From Crambe crambe (Eukaryota; Porifera; Demospongiae; Poecilosclerida; Crambeidae): a stretch of 64,000 bases of DNA. Shown in pieces: positions 1 through 11,789 of the stretch; within the stretch, counting starts at the first letter, position 1; each line of letters starts with the position of its first letter. Below the pieces are notes generated by a model that ran no database searches, was not told the DNA's origin, and saw only the letters and a list, made by a program, of their open reading frames with translations. Location of the stretch: contig OZ004588.1 of assembly GCA_963924555.1 (NCBI GenBank), positions 5,332,001-5,396,000 on the forward strand. Direction: 5' to 3'. Position numbers and translations under genes: made by a program.

Positions 1-519
1 GTCTCCACTGCCAACGGGACAAAGAGGTACTGATCTCCTAAGTTTGAATATTTGACCTTCTTCTTGTGTTCCGCTTCATTAGCCACATTTCGTGCTTCAA
101 GCAGCCAGGCTGACGTGCAATATAGAAAAAGTGAAGTCCCATACCAAAGGCAAAGGGTGACTCCATCAGGTCTCTTTCCGTCACTTCTACTGATTCCACT
201 TGGTTCTAATTTAGATGGGATTTTTGCAGATGATAAAGATCTTTTTATCAAGGCATTGATGGAACTATGCCTCAAATGTCTCCCCTAACTCTTTCTGCAG
301 TGGCAAGGACATCTACAGGGGAACCACAGTGACTACAGAGATGAGGTAACAGGCCAACAGCAATTCTAATGGTGTCATCATCAAGTCTCAGTCCAAGACA
401 CGATACTGGCAACGCATGTAGCCATGCCCCAGACTCCTTTTTAGTAGCAGCTAGCAAGCGAGCCCTGAATCACATGTCCAAAAAGGTGGTTTAGGAATAA
501 TTGATTTTTTACCTTACAT
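1..519. other. No recognisable gene
   Basis: Short open frames occur on both strands but none resembles a known family or shows a convincing exon boundary pair. I see nothing that can be supported here. Confidence 0.5.
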
Positions 520-940
520 AATATATCAGGGTATACTGATCAGGAATGTATGATCCCTTTGCTGCAAATTTCATGTCAGGGGAACACATATCACTGATCA
601 GGGGTATGTGTTTCCCCTGCTTATTTCTTCACAAAAAGAAATATCAGGTCATTATAGCTAATTGATTTTATCCTATGTCAGGCAAGGGTATACACTGATC
701 AGGAATGTGTATTCCCTTTGCTGAAAATTTTATGTAAGGGGAACAATGTCACTGATCAGGGATATATGTTTCCCCTGCTTATTCCTTCAATAAAAGAAAC
801 CTCTAGTGAGGAATATTACCTTACATATATCAGGGTATATTGATCAGGAATGTATAATCCCTTTGCTGCAAATTTCATGTCAGGGGAACGCATATCACTG
901 ATCAGGGATATGTGTTTCCCCTGCTTATTCCTTCACTAAA
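520..940. repeat. Three-copy tandem repeat with embedded hairpin
   Basis: A unit of about 145-160 bp is present three times. Each copy contains a TGATCAGGAATGTATgATCCC-like stretch followed by an imperfect palindrome in which AGGGGAA is paired with TTTCCCCT around a TCACTGATCAGGG core (about 577-620, 736-776 and 880-924). The copies differ by scattered substitutions and small indels, so this is not a recent expansion. No coding potential is visible. It could be a fragment of a satellite-bearing transposon. Confidence 0.7.
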
Positions 941-2414
941 ATCTTATAATCAACAATTACTATAGCTAGTTATGATCTCTGGCCACAGTAGGAACTGTGC
1001 TGTAAGAAGACTGGTTATTTTAGTCTCCATCACTTCAAGTACGTTGCATTTCTTATTTGGAGACCAATTGCTCTTGAGTGCCTGGTTCTATAATCCTGCA
1101 TTATCACTCCTTGATAAAAAATTAATGTGTCTGGACTAGATGCAGCTATAGATACCTGAGATGACAGCAGTCATAGGCCAATTGCTATGGACAACAATCG
1201 CAGGACCAAATATTAAACATGACTGGTTACATGATACCTGTCAGAGAGAAAACTGCAACTAAAAAGCTGGCTAGGAGCTCTGATGCAGCGCTGCAAGCAA
1301 GAACCAAGGAAACATCCAGCCTGTGATGACCTTTGACCCCCCGTTGGGAAACATTCCTCCCTAGGGTTATATGTGCGGGGAAACACACAACCCGGGGAAA
1401 CAGAAATCACTGCAACAGCGGTCCACTTTTTTCATGGAAAAAACTGGACCCCTGGTCCAGTTTTTTCCCCGGTCCAAATTTTTCGTGACAGTACATATAA
1501 TGGGTTCTTGCACATAGTGAAATTACTTTGGAGCCTTAAATAGCAGGAACCAAAGACAGTAGGAAAGTTAACAGTCATAAGAAAGCAGAAAGATAGCTGA
1601 GAGCAGATGCAGTAGGTAAGGTAAATTAACAATCGTACTGGGAGCAAGAAAACCAACATGAGGGTACAAAGCTTGAGATTTATGATCAGCAGCAAGAGAG
1701 CCAAAAGCTACAAAGTCACAAGTAGTCCTGAGAAAGCATGTGTCAAGTATGTGGTTGCCTTATGGTTCATCAAGTGTGTGTATACTTATAGAACTTCTTT
1801 TGATTGGTGTGGTTATGTAGAGCATCAGCTAATAATTGTTGAATTAAGAGGAATTAAAGAATGGATTAAGAGATCCAGACATTATCGTCTATCTTCGTTC
1901 AATAATAGCAGTGGCACATTTTCTGGAAGGAGTGAGTGTGAACCTTATTAACTGCAAGTGTCAGCATGGGAATGCTACATTACAGTCTACAGAATCTTTT
2001 TTCCATCTCTGTGACTTGTTATCAGGTATATGAGCATGCTATAAATTATAGCAGAATAAGATCCTGTATTAGTGTATAGCTACCAGTAATCATAACTCCA
2101 TAGGTTCTCAGAGGTTTGAAAGTGTTATTGGGTTTTGGCTGTTGGGTGTAGCCAGGTAAAAATCTCTTCAGGCATGGTTCAAGGTTGAGGTGAAAAGGAA
2201 TTTTGATCACTTCTTCTGACAGTGACTTTATACAGTATGCACAATTAGTGGCACTACTTCAGTGCATGGTTGTAGAAACCTCACATGTAGCTACTAGCTA
2301 GCTATTATTGTACATAATTATAATAAATTTAATTCGCAATTCAGATAAGCTACAATAGTAGCAGTAAGTATAATTGTTTCTATACACATGTAAAAAGAAC
2401 TTTAGACAGTTAAG
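941..2414. other. Non-coding region with transposon-end remnant
   Basis: No supported gene. Around 1434-1470 a near-perfect palindrome is centred on CTGGACCCCTGGTCCAG, and it is followed by CCCCGGTCCAAATTTTTCGTGACAG, which closely matches the right end of the transposon at 34063-35120. I read this as a remnant of the same element family. A 97-codon plus frame at 1658-1951 has no family resemblance. Confidence 0.45.
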
Positions 2415-2790
2415 TCACAACTCGTTTGCTGTGAGTCCGAATTCAGAATTAACAGCGAATACGAGATCATCCATGTGACTATCAGATGAGAAGTGTTCTA
2501 TTCCCACTGTGACAGGTTTCTCAAAGTAAGAAGAGCTCTCAATAGTGTAGACTCCACTCACAAGTTTGGTGGCATAAGGGAGTATAAACTGACCAGAAAT
2601 AGCAGCTTTGACTCTTAAAACACACTCACGCTTGTACAGAGATAAGGCATATCCTGGAAAGTTCATCCTGAAACCATGGTCTTCCCAGACATGTGTGGTG
2701 GGTTCTTGCCTGTAATGAACTGATGCTTCTCCAAGAATATCAAGCCCACTTAGGCTCTGAGACTCTCGGAAGCATCTATTAAGGTGTATG
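2415..2790 (-). pseudogene. ZU5-Death gene copy A, truncated 3' part
   Basis: Reading on the minus strand, this contains the ZU5 domain core (VKAAISGQF, EKPVTVGIEHFSS, HMDDLVFAVNS) and then jumps directly into the last residues of the Death-domain exon (FGLTANEL then TGA). Compared with copies B-D, about 1.3 kb holding the rest of ZU5, the two middle exons and most of the Death domain is deleted. The junction keeps the reading frame, so a short ZU5-only protein is possible. The 34-nt exon and the following intron are also rearranged: read in phase 0 from TTAATAG the frame meets TGA, whereas an internal TCTCAG acceptor would keep it open. Probably a pseudogene, but a translated truncated form cannot be excluded. 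Confidence 0.7.
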
Positions 2791-2799
2791 AGTCAGGAA

Positions 2800-5490
2800 A
2801 TATACGTAGAATAACTTACTTTCTGCACGAGAAAATCACATTCAGCACACACAAAATAGATACTGAGTTAAAGTGTATGAGTCAGGAAATATAGAGTAAC
2901 TTACTTGCTGAGGAAATTACATTCAGAACACATAATTAAGAATCAAGAAAATTAATATAGAGTAACTTACAGGCTGAAAAATCACATTCAGCACATACAT
3001 AATAAAGGCTATGTTGAAGTGTATGAGTCTGGAAATAATAGGATAACTTACTTGCTGAGGAAATTACATTAAGGACATATTGAATATGCACAATAGAAGT
3101 TATATTGAAGTTATGAGTCAAAAAATATAGAGTAACTTAGAGGCTGAAGAATCACAAATTGAGAGTTTAAGTCAGGAGATGTAGACTAACTCACTTGCTG
3201 ATGAAATTACATTCAGCATACATGTACATTGAGGCTACTTTGAAGTGTAAGAGTCAGGAAATACGTATAGAGCAACTTACAGACTGAGAAAATCACAACA
3301 CATATTGAATATGCATAATCAAGGTTATGTTGAAGTGCATGAATCAGGAAATATAGAGTAACTTACAGACTGAGAAAATCACATTCAACACACACCAAAT
3401 AGAGTGTGTTTAACATACAATCAACATGAATATTGTGTTGAGCTTTATGAGGAAATACATGTAGAGTAACTTACAAGCTGTGGAAATCACATTCAGCACA
3501 CAATGAATATGCAAAAATTATAATTATATCCAGTGAGTGTTGAAGTGTATACGAGTCAGTAAAATATATAGAAGCTGAGGAGATCACATTCAACATAAAA
3601 TGGATGAAGTATACGAGTTAGAGTAACTTACCTTAGGAAAGTAACTTACTCCCTGAAAAAATCACATAAGCACACATAATGTATGAGTTAGGAAATATAG
3701 TTGAATGTAAACTGAGGTAACTTACAGACTGAGGAAGTCACAGTCAGCATGTGCATGTGCATAATAATAGTCGAGATAAAGTGTATGAGTCAGGAAATTT
3801 AGAATAACTTACATGCTGAAAATGTCACATTCAGCACATGAATATGCAATAATAGAGGTTAAGTCAAAGTGTATGAGTAGAGTAACTTACTAGCTGGAAA
3901 TCACACATTCAATATACATAACAGAGATCAAGTTGAAGTGTATGGGTAGACATACACACATTGAATATGCATGATAGAGGTTAAAGTGCACGAATCAGGA
4001 AATATAGAGTAACTTACCACCTGCATGTTCAGCACACATTGAGAGGTAGAGTTAAAGTGTATGAGTCAGGAAATTTGAGTAACTTACATCCTGAGGAAAT
4101 CACATTCAGCACACATTGAATATGCATAATAGAGGTCAAGTTGAAGTGTATTAGTCAGGAAATATAGAGTAACTTACAACCTGAGGAAATCACATTTGGC
4201 ACACATTGATTTGAAGTGTATGAATCAGCTAGGAAATATAGAGTAACTTACTCTGGCCTGAGGAAATCACATTTAGCGAACATGCATAACAGAGGTCAAG
4301 TTAAAGTGTATTAGTCAGAGTAACTTACAGACTGAGGAAATCATATTAGTAACTTACTCCCTGAGAAAATCACATTTAGCACACAATGAATATGCATAAT
4401 AATTAAAGGTTGAGTTAAAGTGTGAGTCAGGAAATATAGAGTAACTTACAGACTGAGGGAATCACAGTCACATTGATAAGTGTAATAGTCGAGATAAAGT
4501 GCATGAGTCAGGAAATTTAGAATAACTTACATGCTGAAAATGTCACATTCAGAAGATGAATATGCATAATAGAGGTTGAGTTAAAGTGCATGAGTCAGGA
4601 AATATAGAGTAACTTACGGGCTGGAAATCACACATTCAATATACATAATAGAGATCAAGTTGAAGTGTATGTATAATAGTCATTGAGTCAGGAATAATAG
4701 GGCATGAGAGAGGTTGATATGAATCAGGTAATATAGAGCAACTTACCACCTGCACGACACATTGAGAGGTATAGAGTTAAAGCGTATGAGTCAGGAAATT
4801 TGAGTAACTTACATCCTGAGGAAATCGCATTCAGCACACATTGAATATGCATAATAGAGGTCAAGTTAAAGTGTGAGTCAGGAAATATAGTAACTTACAG
4901 GCTGATTATCAAGGTGTATGAATCAGATAACTTACAACCTGAAGAAGTCACATTAATATGAGTCAGGAAATTTAGAGTACTAACTTACATGCTAAAGAAG
5001 TCACATTCCACACATGAAAGGTCATGTTAAAGTGTATAAGTCAGGAAATATAGAGAAACTTACAGGCTAACCAAGTCACACAGCACAAGTAACTATGCAT
5101 GATAGAGGTCATATTAAGTGTATGAGCCAGGAAAATAATAATAGAATAACCTACCGGCTTAGGAAATCACATCCAATCCATCAAAATATGCAGGATTGAA
5201 TCAAAGTGTATGAGTCAGGAAATATAGAGTAACTTACAGGCTGAGGAAATTAACATTCAGGACACATTGAATACGCATAATTAAGAAGTGTAAATATCGA
5301 GTAACTCACCACCTGCATGTTCAGCACACATTGAATAGAGGAGTTAAAGAGTATGAGTCAGGAAATTTGAGTAACTCACATCCTGAGGAAATTACATTCA
5401 GCATACATTGAATATGCATGATAGAGGTCAGGTAAAGTGTATGAGCTAGAGTAACTTACAGACTGAAGAAGTTAACTTACTTTCTGTAAT
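2800..5490 (-). repeat. Microexon-type repeat array A
   Basis: Degenerate units of about 60-110 bp. On the minus strand most units read acceptor (TTTCCTCAG or variant), three bases, donor (GTAAGTTAC or variant GTGAGTTA). I count about 33 usable units. The enclosed codons are varied (Gln, Pro, Ser, Leu, Gly, His, Val, Asp, Lys) and none is a stop. At about 4250 the exon is six bases (GCCAGA, Ala-Arg). One unit near 3125 has a broken donor (CTAAG), and one near 3637 has AG directly abutting GTAAG with no bases between. The intron interiors differ from unit to unit far more than the splice-site ends do. It lies between exon 1 (5899-5916) and the ZU5 exon of copy A. Confidence 0.8.
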
Positions 5491-5898
5491 TAATTTGGAA
5501 CGCCTTATTATTATCTGATGCAGTGTGTTTATGCTAACGAAATTCATTTTCAATTCTGAAGATAGCTACGAATAATATGTAGCCATTTAATTAGACCTAT
5601 AGCCTATAGTCTGCTATCAAAATTACGTATAATTCTCAACCATACTGTGTTACTGTGTGCTGGGGGGAGTGAAATTTGATTGCTCTAGCATTCATGGCAT
5701 CCTATAATGGAGTGGTAACCTTTAGCTACCACTTGTTACACTGATAGGAGAGTCATCTCTGATCATGGTCTGATTGAGTGACCACATGAGGCTATGGGGA
5801 AATCACCATTGCTCTGTGATTGTGAAAGACTGACTTCATTAATATTTTCAGCTTGTTTGAAAGAAAAGGTTTCCCATGCACCAGAGAAATATACTTAC

Positions 5899-5916
5899 CC
5901 TTGTTGGTTCACTCAT
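5899..5916 (-). CDS. Copy A first coding exon (MSEPTR)
   Basis: On the minus strand ATG is followed by five codons (Ser-Glu-Pro-Thr-Arg) and then the donor GTAAGTATA, giving a phase 0 exon of 18 nt. It is homologous to the 15-nt exons at 16154, 26815 and 52049, and has one extra Thr codon. The short length explains why it is invisible as an open reading frame. Conservation of the ATG and the donor across four copies supports it as the real start. Confidence 0.7.
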
Positions 5917-6072
5917 ACTTCCTCCGGATATCTTCTGCTACGATATCTTGATAGCTAGACTTTACGCGCGCGCAACTAGCTAGTTTGTAGTTGCTGATGG
6001 GAGAATCGTGGATTATTTTTACACAATGTCATTTGTTTTACAGTGTATAGCTAGCTACTCATATTTGGAGAC
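5917..6072. promoter_or_regulatory. Candidate bidirectional promoter, copy A / GT92
   Basis: Only 156 bp separate the divergent ATGs of copy A (minus) and the GT92 gene (plus). The interval contains TTTACGCGCGCGCAA at 5961-5975. Exactly the same 15-mer occurs upstream of copies B (16218-16232) and C (26902-26916), 45-73 bp from the start codon each time. CpG-rich alternation is rare in this AT-rich window. A shared core promoter element is inferred; transcription start sites are not visible. Confidence 0.5.
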
Positions 6073-7602
6073 ATGAATCTGGATCAACTGCCATGGAAGA
6101 AAGCCTTTTTTCTCCTGCTCTGTTTCATAAATGTATTGTTCATCAGCTTTTACTTTTACAAACCTTCACCATCAACTGACCCTGTCAAAGAGATTGGTTC
6201 AGGGAAGAAAACAAGTGTGGAGAAGATAGAGTTTATGTCAAGGTTGACTAGTTCTGTAGTTCCCCTGCAATCGCAAAGTAAGCTTACTAGTATAGGAGGT
6301 AAGGATGGTCATGGTGATAAGACTACACTATCAATGAATGGAAGTAATACGACAGTCAAAGGTGCTCCAAGACCATATGTGAAGGATGATAAATCCAGTG
6401 GTAAACTCGAGCTCACTAAGCTTCATTGGACTTCACTCTATGGCAAAGGTGAAGAGGATAGTTATCACTTTTTCGCTGCTTACTATGATGGTCGAGCATC
6501 AGCTCCTGATAGACCAGCTGTGATTGTGCTTGGTTATGTCAGGAGAAATGTCACTGCTATAAAATTGTATTGTCTCTTCAAATTTACAAATGGAAGTGAG
6601 ACTTGTTTAGGGCAACCTGCAGAAGAAAAGATTGTAAACTGCCAAAGGACACATCTGCGAGGCAAGAGTTTTCATTACTATTGTAAGATGAACACAACTG
6701 AAGAGCCTCCAATTTCCATAAGGATGAGCACTAAGAGCAGTTGTGAACTAGTGTCCAATTCAGGGGAGATACCAGTACAGAATCGTCTTAGTGGCGCAAA
6801 TGTCAAGGTGAAGAAATTTGGGGTGTGTGTAGGGGGACCAGTGGTACAAGAGGATAATACTATTCTCCAAAAACTTGTCCAATTCATTGAAATGAACCGA
6901 GTCCTAGGTGCTGAAGTGATTTACTTCTACATCAATCAGATGCAGATAAGCTCTGATGTTCTGAAGTATATACTGAAACATTACTCCTCTGATATAGTCC
7001 GTGTGATTGAGTGGAAGAAATTTAACAAGAAGGTTCCTTTACATTACTACGGCCAGCTCCTAATCATGAGTGACTGTTTGCTGAGAAATATGTATGAAGT
7101 TGAGTACTTAGTAATAAATGACCTTGACGAGATTATCCTGCCTGTAGGGCATGATAATTGGACAGAGATGTTAAATTTCAATGGGAGCTGGAGATATGCT
7201 AGTTACACATTTCAAAATGCATTTTTCTATGAGCGTCATTCTTCCCCACCAGTGAGACAACCTCTACGAAATTGTACTATGAATTTACGAATCCCAAATT
7301 ACTTTACAAGTACTAATAGAGTTCAATGTTTTCCGGGATATAAGTATCGGACGAAATTTATTGCAAGACCTAGATTTGCATTGCTACCTATCATTCATAC
7401 TTTGTGTACTAGTATCGCTGGATACGTCAGATCTTACAACATGCCTGCTGAAGTTGGCATTAATGCCCACTATAGGTTCAAGATCCCCAGGGACTGTATG
7501 TACACCACAAAAAAGAAAACTATTCATCAAGATAATGTGGCAATGAAGTTTGCCAACAGAGTCATAAGAAAAATGTGTTTAACTGAGACAAAATTGAAAT
7601 AA
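6073..7602 (+). CDS. Glycosyltransferase family 92 protein (type II membrane)
   Basis: Single-exon gene of 509 codons. Residues 12-29 form a hydrophobic segment after a short cytoplasmic tail with KK, a signal anchor typical of Golgi type II glycosyltransferases. A Ser/Thr-rich stem with several N-glycosylation sequons follows (for example NGSNTT). From about residue 249 the sequence matches the GT92 (DUF23) family: KFGVCVGGPVV, then LVQFIEMNRVLGAEVIYFY, and the acidic metal-binding type motif DLDE at about residues 348-351 within YLVINDLDEIILP. Family members add galactose to glycans, in C. elegans (GALT-1) to core fucose; the substrate here is unknown. It is head-to-head with copy A of the ZU5 gene. 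A broken paralogue lies at 29625-32352. Start chosen because the anchor segment follows directly. Confidence 0.88.
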   Translation: MNLDQLPWKKAFFLLLCFINVLFISFYFYKPSPSTDPVKEIGSGKKTSVEKIEFMSRLTSSVVPLQSQSKLTSIGGKDGHGDKTTLSMNGSNTTVKGAPRPYVKDDKSSGKLELTKLHWTSLYGKGEEDSYHFFAAYYDGRASAPDRPAVIVLGYVRRNVTAIKLYCLFKFTNGSETCLGQPAEEKIVNCQRTHLRGKSFHYYCKMNTTEEPPISIRMSTKSSCELVSNSGEIPVQNRLSGANVKVKKFGVCVGGPVVQEDNTILQKLVQFIEMNRVLGAEVIYFYINQMQISSDVLKYILKHYSSDIVRVIEWKKFNKKVPLHYYGQLLIMSDCLLRNMYEVEYLVINDLDEIILPVGHDNWTEMLNFNGSWRYASYTFQNAFFYERHSSPPVRQPLRNCTMNLRIPNYFTSTNRVQCFPGYKYRTKFIARPRFALLPIIHTLCTSIAGYVRSYNMPAEVGINAHYRFKIPRDCMYTTKKKTIHQDNVAMKFANRVIRKMCLTETKLK

Positions 7603-9104
7603 TTATTTATGAGCTTTTGGCATATGTACCCCCTAAAACAACAACAATAACAATAACAACAACAACAACAATAACAACAACACTTTTTTTCTTACTTTAC
7701 ATACTATTTCAATTTGTAGGCACTTCATAGCTTCATTTTTGTCATCTTAGTATACTACCATCATAGAAATCCAAAAATCATTGCAAATAATTCAGCTGAT
7801 CGATCAGCTAGGCTGGTGGGATACTCCTTATGCAATGTTGATGACCTTTACCCATTGATATAGTTCCATGATTTTTTTTTGTCTGCTGAGTATGGTTCTC
7901 ACTCATCTGCTTGCAATAAAGCCAGTTGTGTAGCACAACTTCATTTTTTTGACTTTCTATGTGGTTTACCCTTGGAAAAAAGAAAAGAAAAAATCTTCAG
8001 CCCTACAAATATCGATTATGCTCACCAATCAATGCTAAATGGAAGTGCTGACCCTCAGTGCACGCATAAGGCACAGTAGTTAGGTCTGCTGTTACATGGA
8101 GCTACATACAATGGTATTAATATAATTCTGTGTGTTTGTTTGCAAGGGAAGTGAGCCACCTTCTAGTAGGGGGTTGATTACTATACACGTATGTTCTTCT
8201 TCTTCCATCTGGTGCGATAGTGTGATATCATCAGCTAAAGCTATGCTTGCCATAATGCTTTGTATTTCATCTCTCATAAGAGATCATTGATGAACTGGAG
8301 GCACGATCTATCAAATTGGCATGTATACACCACAGTTTATTGACACATTTCATATTCTCATTTTGAATCCCCAACAATCATCAGTGCATGCATGTGGACT
8401 TTCTGGAGATGGCCTAATGACTGTACAGATATACTCTATAAGCGCATGCAAGACATGTAGCAGCTAGCTGATGGCTGTACATAAGTTGAGCAATATGCTC
8501 ATACATGGAGTAGCTTGTTAGTTCACTATTCTGTTGCTCTACACGTAGACACAGCTCATCTTGCATTGGTGTAGTCTTGTGCAGCCATATAAATCTGGAC
8601 TAGCATTAATAGGCTGTAGGGTCTGGACTATCAGATGAGTAGACTAGATGAGATAATGAACTATGGTGGTATAGTGTGAGTTAGAAGCTGCAGATCTTGC
8701 ATTCTTTCTGGAATAAGAGAGTGTCATATATTGTTAAGGCCGAAATTGAAGTGTTCTGATCATTACTGGCTGCATAGTCAATGTAGCAGATACATAGACA
8801 CTGAGTACTATAACCCTTGTGTTTGCACTGAGGGTTAATAAGCATATTTGGGTATCATTGTTTTTCAAGACAACCACATACCAATAAATACCTTGTTGAA
8901 GAAATGAAGACACTTAAACAATGTCAAGAAGATGTAGTTGTGCAATTGGAGTATTTTTTGGTAAGGGTCATTGATATTGACTTATACTAAAATGTACTTT
9001 TTTGAGCAATGGCTGAGAAATTTTTGGCTCTAGGTATAAGAGCAAGAACATTTTATTTTTCTACATACGGTTTGTGTCTTGATCTTAGATATTTATATTT
9101 GCAG
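7603..9104. other. Intergenic, duplicated at 32.4-33.9 kb
   Basis: Begins with an AAC/AAT microsatellite (7638-7682). Much of the rest (for example TCTGCTTGCAATAAAGCCAGTT and the GGAGCTACATACAATGGTAT block) recurs at 32385-33880 downstream of the GT92 pseudogene, which shows that the GT92-to-tetraspanin block was duplicated as one piece. The AATAAA at about 7915 could serve as the GT92 polyadenylation signal. No gene is supported. Confidence 0.6.
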
Positions 9105-9878
9105 GCATGCTATAAAGATGGTCTTCACAACACCAGTATATTCCATTTGGGAAAGAGTGTATGTATCCTTCGAATAATGCTCAATCTTGTCAGAAATGTA
9201 ATCCTTGTTTCAATGAGTGGAGAGATTCAGTGAACTCGGGGTTAAAGGTGGCAGGTGCACTCAGCTTGATTTTCAGCTTCACTCAGGCAAGTGTAGTAAC
9301 TGTAGTACTTATATTCTTGGAGTGGTGGTCACATGCAGCAGTGCTTCCCCAATAGTTGTATGTGACAGTCCCAGGTATATTATTTAGCTTTCTCATAATT
9401 ATGCTCTGATGAATTTGTTCCAAACGTTACTTTTGTGTTGATGTTAGACTATCTCTACACCAAATTTCAAGACCATGAGCCAAAGTAATTACTTGTGGGA
9501 CTGTTACCATCTAGTGTGTGCATGCATGTGCATGTGTGATATTAATTATTATGTACCTACTCTGCATGTGCATGTATGATGCACTGTATATACTTTCATT
9601 ATTACATTTAATTGTTAAAAAATGCCAAGTTCTGGAATGCTATAATCAGGAAGCCTCTTATTTTAACTCTTTCCCCAAATGATAACACTTTACTGCTGCC
9701 AAAAGTGTCCACATTAATAGGTTCCACTGGTAAATTAACAAGTTTATGGATTTTGAAATTTATGAAAATCTACATCTGCATCTTTTTTTTTGTTTCCCTA
9801 TAGATTGCGGGCATCATTCTCACATTCAGATACAGAAATCTCAAGGACCCTAACATCAACCCTGGGGACCATCTTTAG
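9105..9878 (+). pseudogene. Tetraspanin 3' exons, decayed copy 1
   Basis: Exon 9105-9286 follows a TTTGCAG acceptor and encodes a tetraspanin large-loop end and fourth membrane segment (SCQKCNPCFNEWRDSVNSG, then LKVAGALSLIFSFTQ). Exon 9804-9878 follows CCCTATAG and encodes IAGIILTFRYRN plus a short cytoplasmic tail ending in TAG. The donor between them is CAG|GCAAGT, a GC-AG intron. Compared with the copy at 61322 the first exon has a one-base deletion and a small insertion that put CYKDG and the Cys-rich part in different frames. No upstream tetraspanin exons with membrane segments 1-3 are visible, so this is a 3' fragment. Confidence 0.72.
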
Positions 9879-10215
9879 TTTAGTTAAAGAAATGCCCGAT
9901 GTATCCCTCAATCAAGTTCAAATTTTATTGAGTCAACTATAAGTTTATTTTCTTTTGCTAACTGCCTTTGGTGGTCCATAAGCCGTTGAGTGCATGAGGC
10001 ATTACTTGATGTAAATCAGAAGGCTCCTTTATTCATGGCTATAGCTATTGATGTGTGGCTTGTCTGAATTAGGTACACTGTATTGGGAAGAAAACATATT
10101 TCATTGGCTGGTACAACTTAGTATCAAGTATATATTATCAGAAGGGATTGTAAAAAAAAAAAAAAAATTATATATATAAATACAGAATAATTATTATAAT
10201 AGATATCCTGATAAC

Positions 10216-11789
10216 TTAAAGAGTCAATAAACTTGCTGTGAGTCCGAATCCAGCCTTATCCACAGCTGACTTGAGAGCTGACAGAGTAGCATAAGATGTG
10301 CTGCCCCTGGCATCCCTAGGGGCCCATTGCAGCCAAGATGCAAGCATGTCGCTGAGGTAACTCTTTGGTGCTCCAGTAAGGAGTAATGGCTTTGCTTGTA
10401 TGGCATTCAGCTCTTCGGGGAGAAAGCCAAGGTGCTGTCCAATGGTTTGCCATTGTGATGCATGGGGATTCAACTGCTCGCATATTTTGCCATGGTCCAG
10501 TGGTGTGGTGGGACTCAGAGGGGGATCTGCATAATCAGTTGCTATAATCATAAATCCATGCAGTAATCTGATGTGTAGGTTAGGTACTTTATAGTACTGA
10601 CCTTTATTAGGCTTATCCATAACCATCATGAAGTAATTGTGTGGCTGCCTTGCTCCAATAAGTTTCAACTCATAATGTAAATCAGATGATTCTTCACTTT
10701 GTATCCACTTGAGACGAAGTTTGCAGAGAGGTGGCCATCCACCGGCAAATTCATCGACTTCACTTTTCTTTATCTAAAAGATCGTGTGGAGACATGACAA
10801 CAACATAGATAGCTAATAGTGCATAATATTATGATATGATCTAAATTATAAATGATGCCCTACCCCAGGATGTGCTAATGGTAGCAAGGTCCATCCAGGT
10901 TGTATTTCTACTCCTTCTTTTAGAAGTTCCTCTGGAAGATCAAGTTTGATCTCCCTGCCAGAAAACTTCACACCCTGGTGAGCAAGTGATGTAACTGAAA
11001 CTCCTTCATCTGAAAAGTATTTCTTCAAGTGCTATACAAAAAGAAGAAATCATGTGCTAGTTAGATATATCTATTTTCTTTCTTAGCCAAGTAGAGGGAA
11101 CTGCATCTGGAACATATTACAATAGATACACAGCTAACGTATGACAATTACCATTTTAAAAAAGTTCAGCATCTTTCAAAATCGCAAAGTAGATATCCCA
11201 GTTGTAGTGGGAAGAAAGTTCATAACTATTGAGAGAAGCACAGTATCTGTTTTCCACAAGTAAAAGACGTAGCTTTCTTCTGAGAATAGCAAATATCGAG
11301 AAGTACTGCACATTTATTTCCCCGAAATTTTCACCAGCAGGAAAAATACCACCACGCATTTCTTGGAAGGTATAAGGAGGTTTGTAATCAGAATTAACAG
11401 CGAATACGAGATCATCCATGTGACCATCAGATGAGAAGTGTTCTATCCCCACTGTGACAGGTTTCTCAAAGTGAGAAGAAGAGCTCTTGATACTGTATAC
11501 TCCGCTCACCAGCTCAGTAGCAGCAGGGAATACAAATTGACCAGATATAGCAGCTTTGACTTGTAAAACACACTCACTCTCGTCCAGAGATAAAGCGTTT
11601 TCTGGAAAGCTGATCTTGAAACCATGGTCTTCCCAGACATGTGTGATGGATTCCTGCTTATAAGGAATTGATGTCTCTCCAAGTACATCAAGTCCAGAAA
11701 GATCTGTTTTTTCAATAAAAAGTAATTTAAATAGCTATATAGCTAGTGAGCTTACCACAAGATGCAGGTTCTGAGACTCTTGGTGGCAC
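10216..11789 (-). pseudogene. ZU5-Death gene copy B, 3' exons (frameshifted)
   Basis: Exons on the minus strand: 11756-11789 (34 nt, VPPRVSEPASC), 11152-11703 (ZU5), 10864-11031 (HLKKYFSDEG), 10602-10773 (EVDEFAGGW to DKPNKG) and 10216-10526 (Death domain, ending SLLTL). Splice sites correspond base for base with copies C and D. The ZU5 exon is 552 nt instead of 551 because of an extra T in a T run, which changes the end to ELF followed by TAA just before the donor. The normal message would therefore stop after ZU5. The Death-domain exon is still open over its whole length (WQTIGQHLGFLPEEL, MLASWLQWAP, ALKSAVDKAGFG), so the damage may be recent. Confidence 0.78.

Noticed and set aside
6678-6887. 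Minus-strand and second plus-strand frames within the GT92 gene
   Set aside because: They overlap the GT92 coding sequence in other frames and have no homology.
10155-10190. Poly-A tract as a retroposed gene tail
   Set aside because: It is a short A run followed by TATATA, with no adjacent processed gene copy or target duplication.
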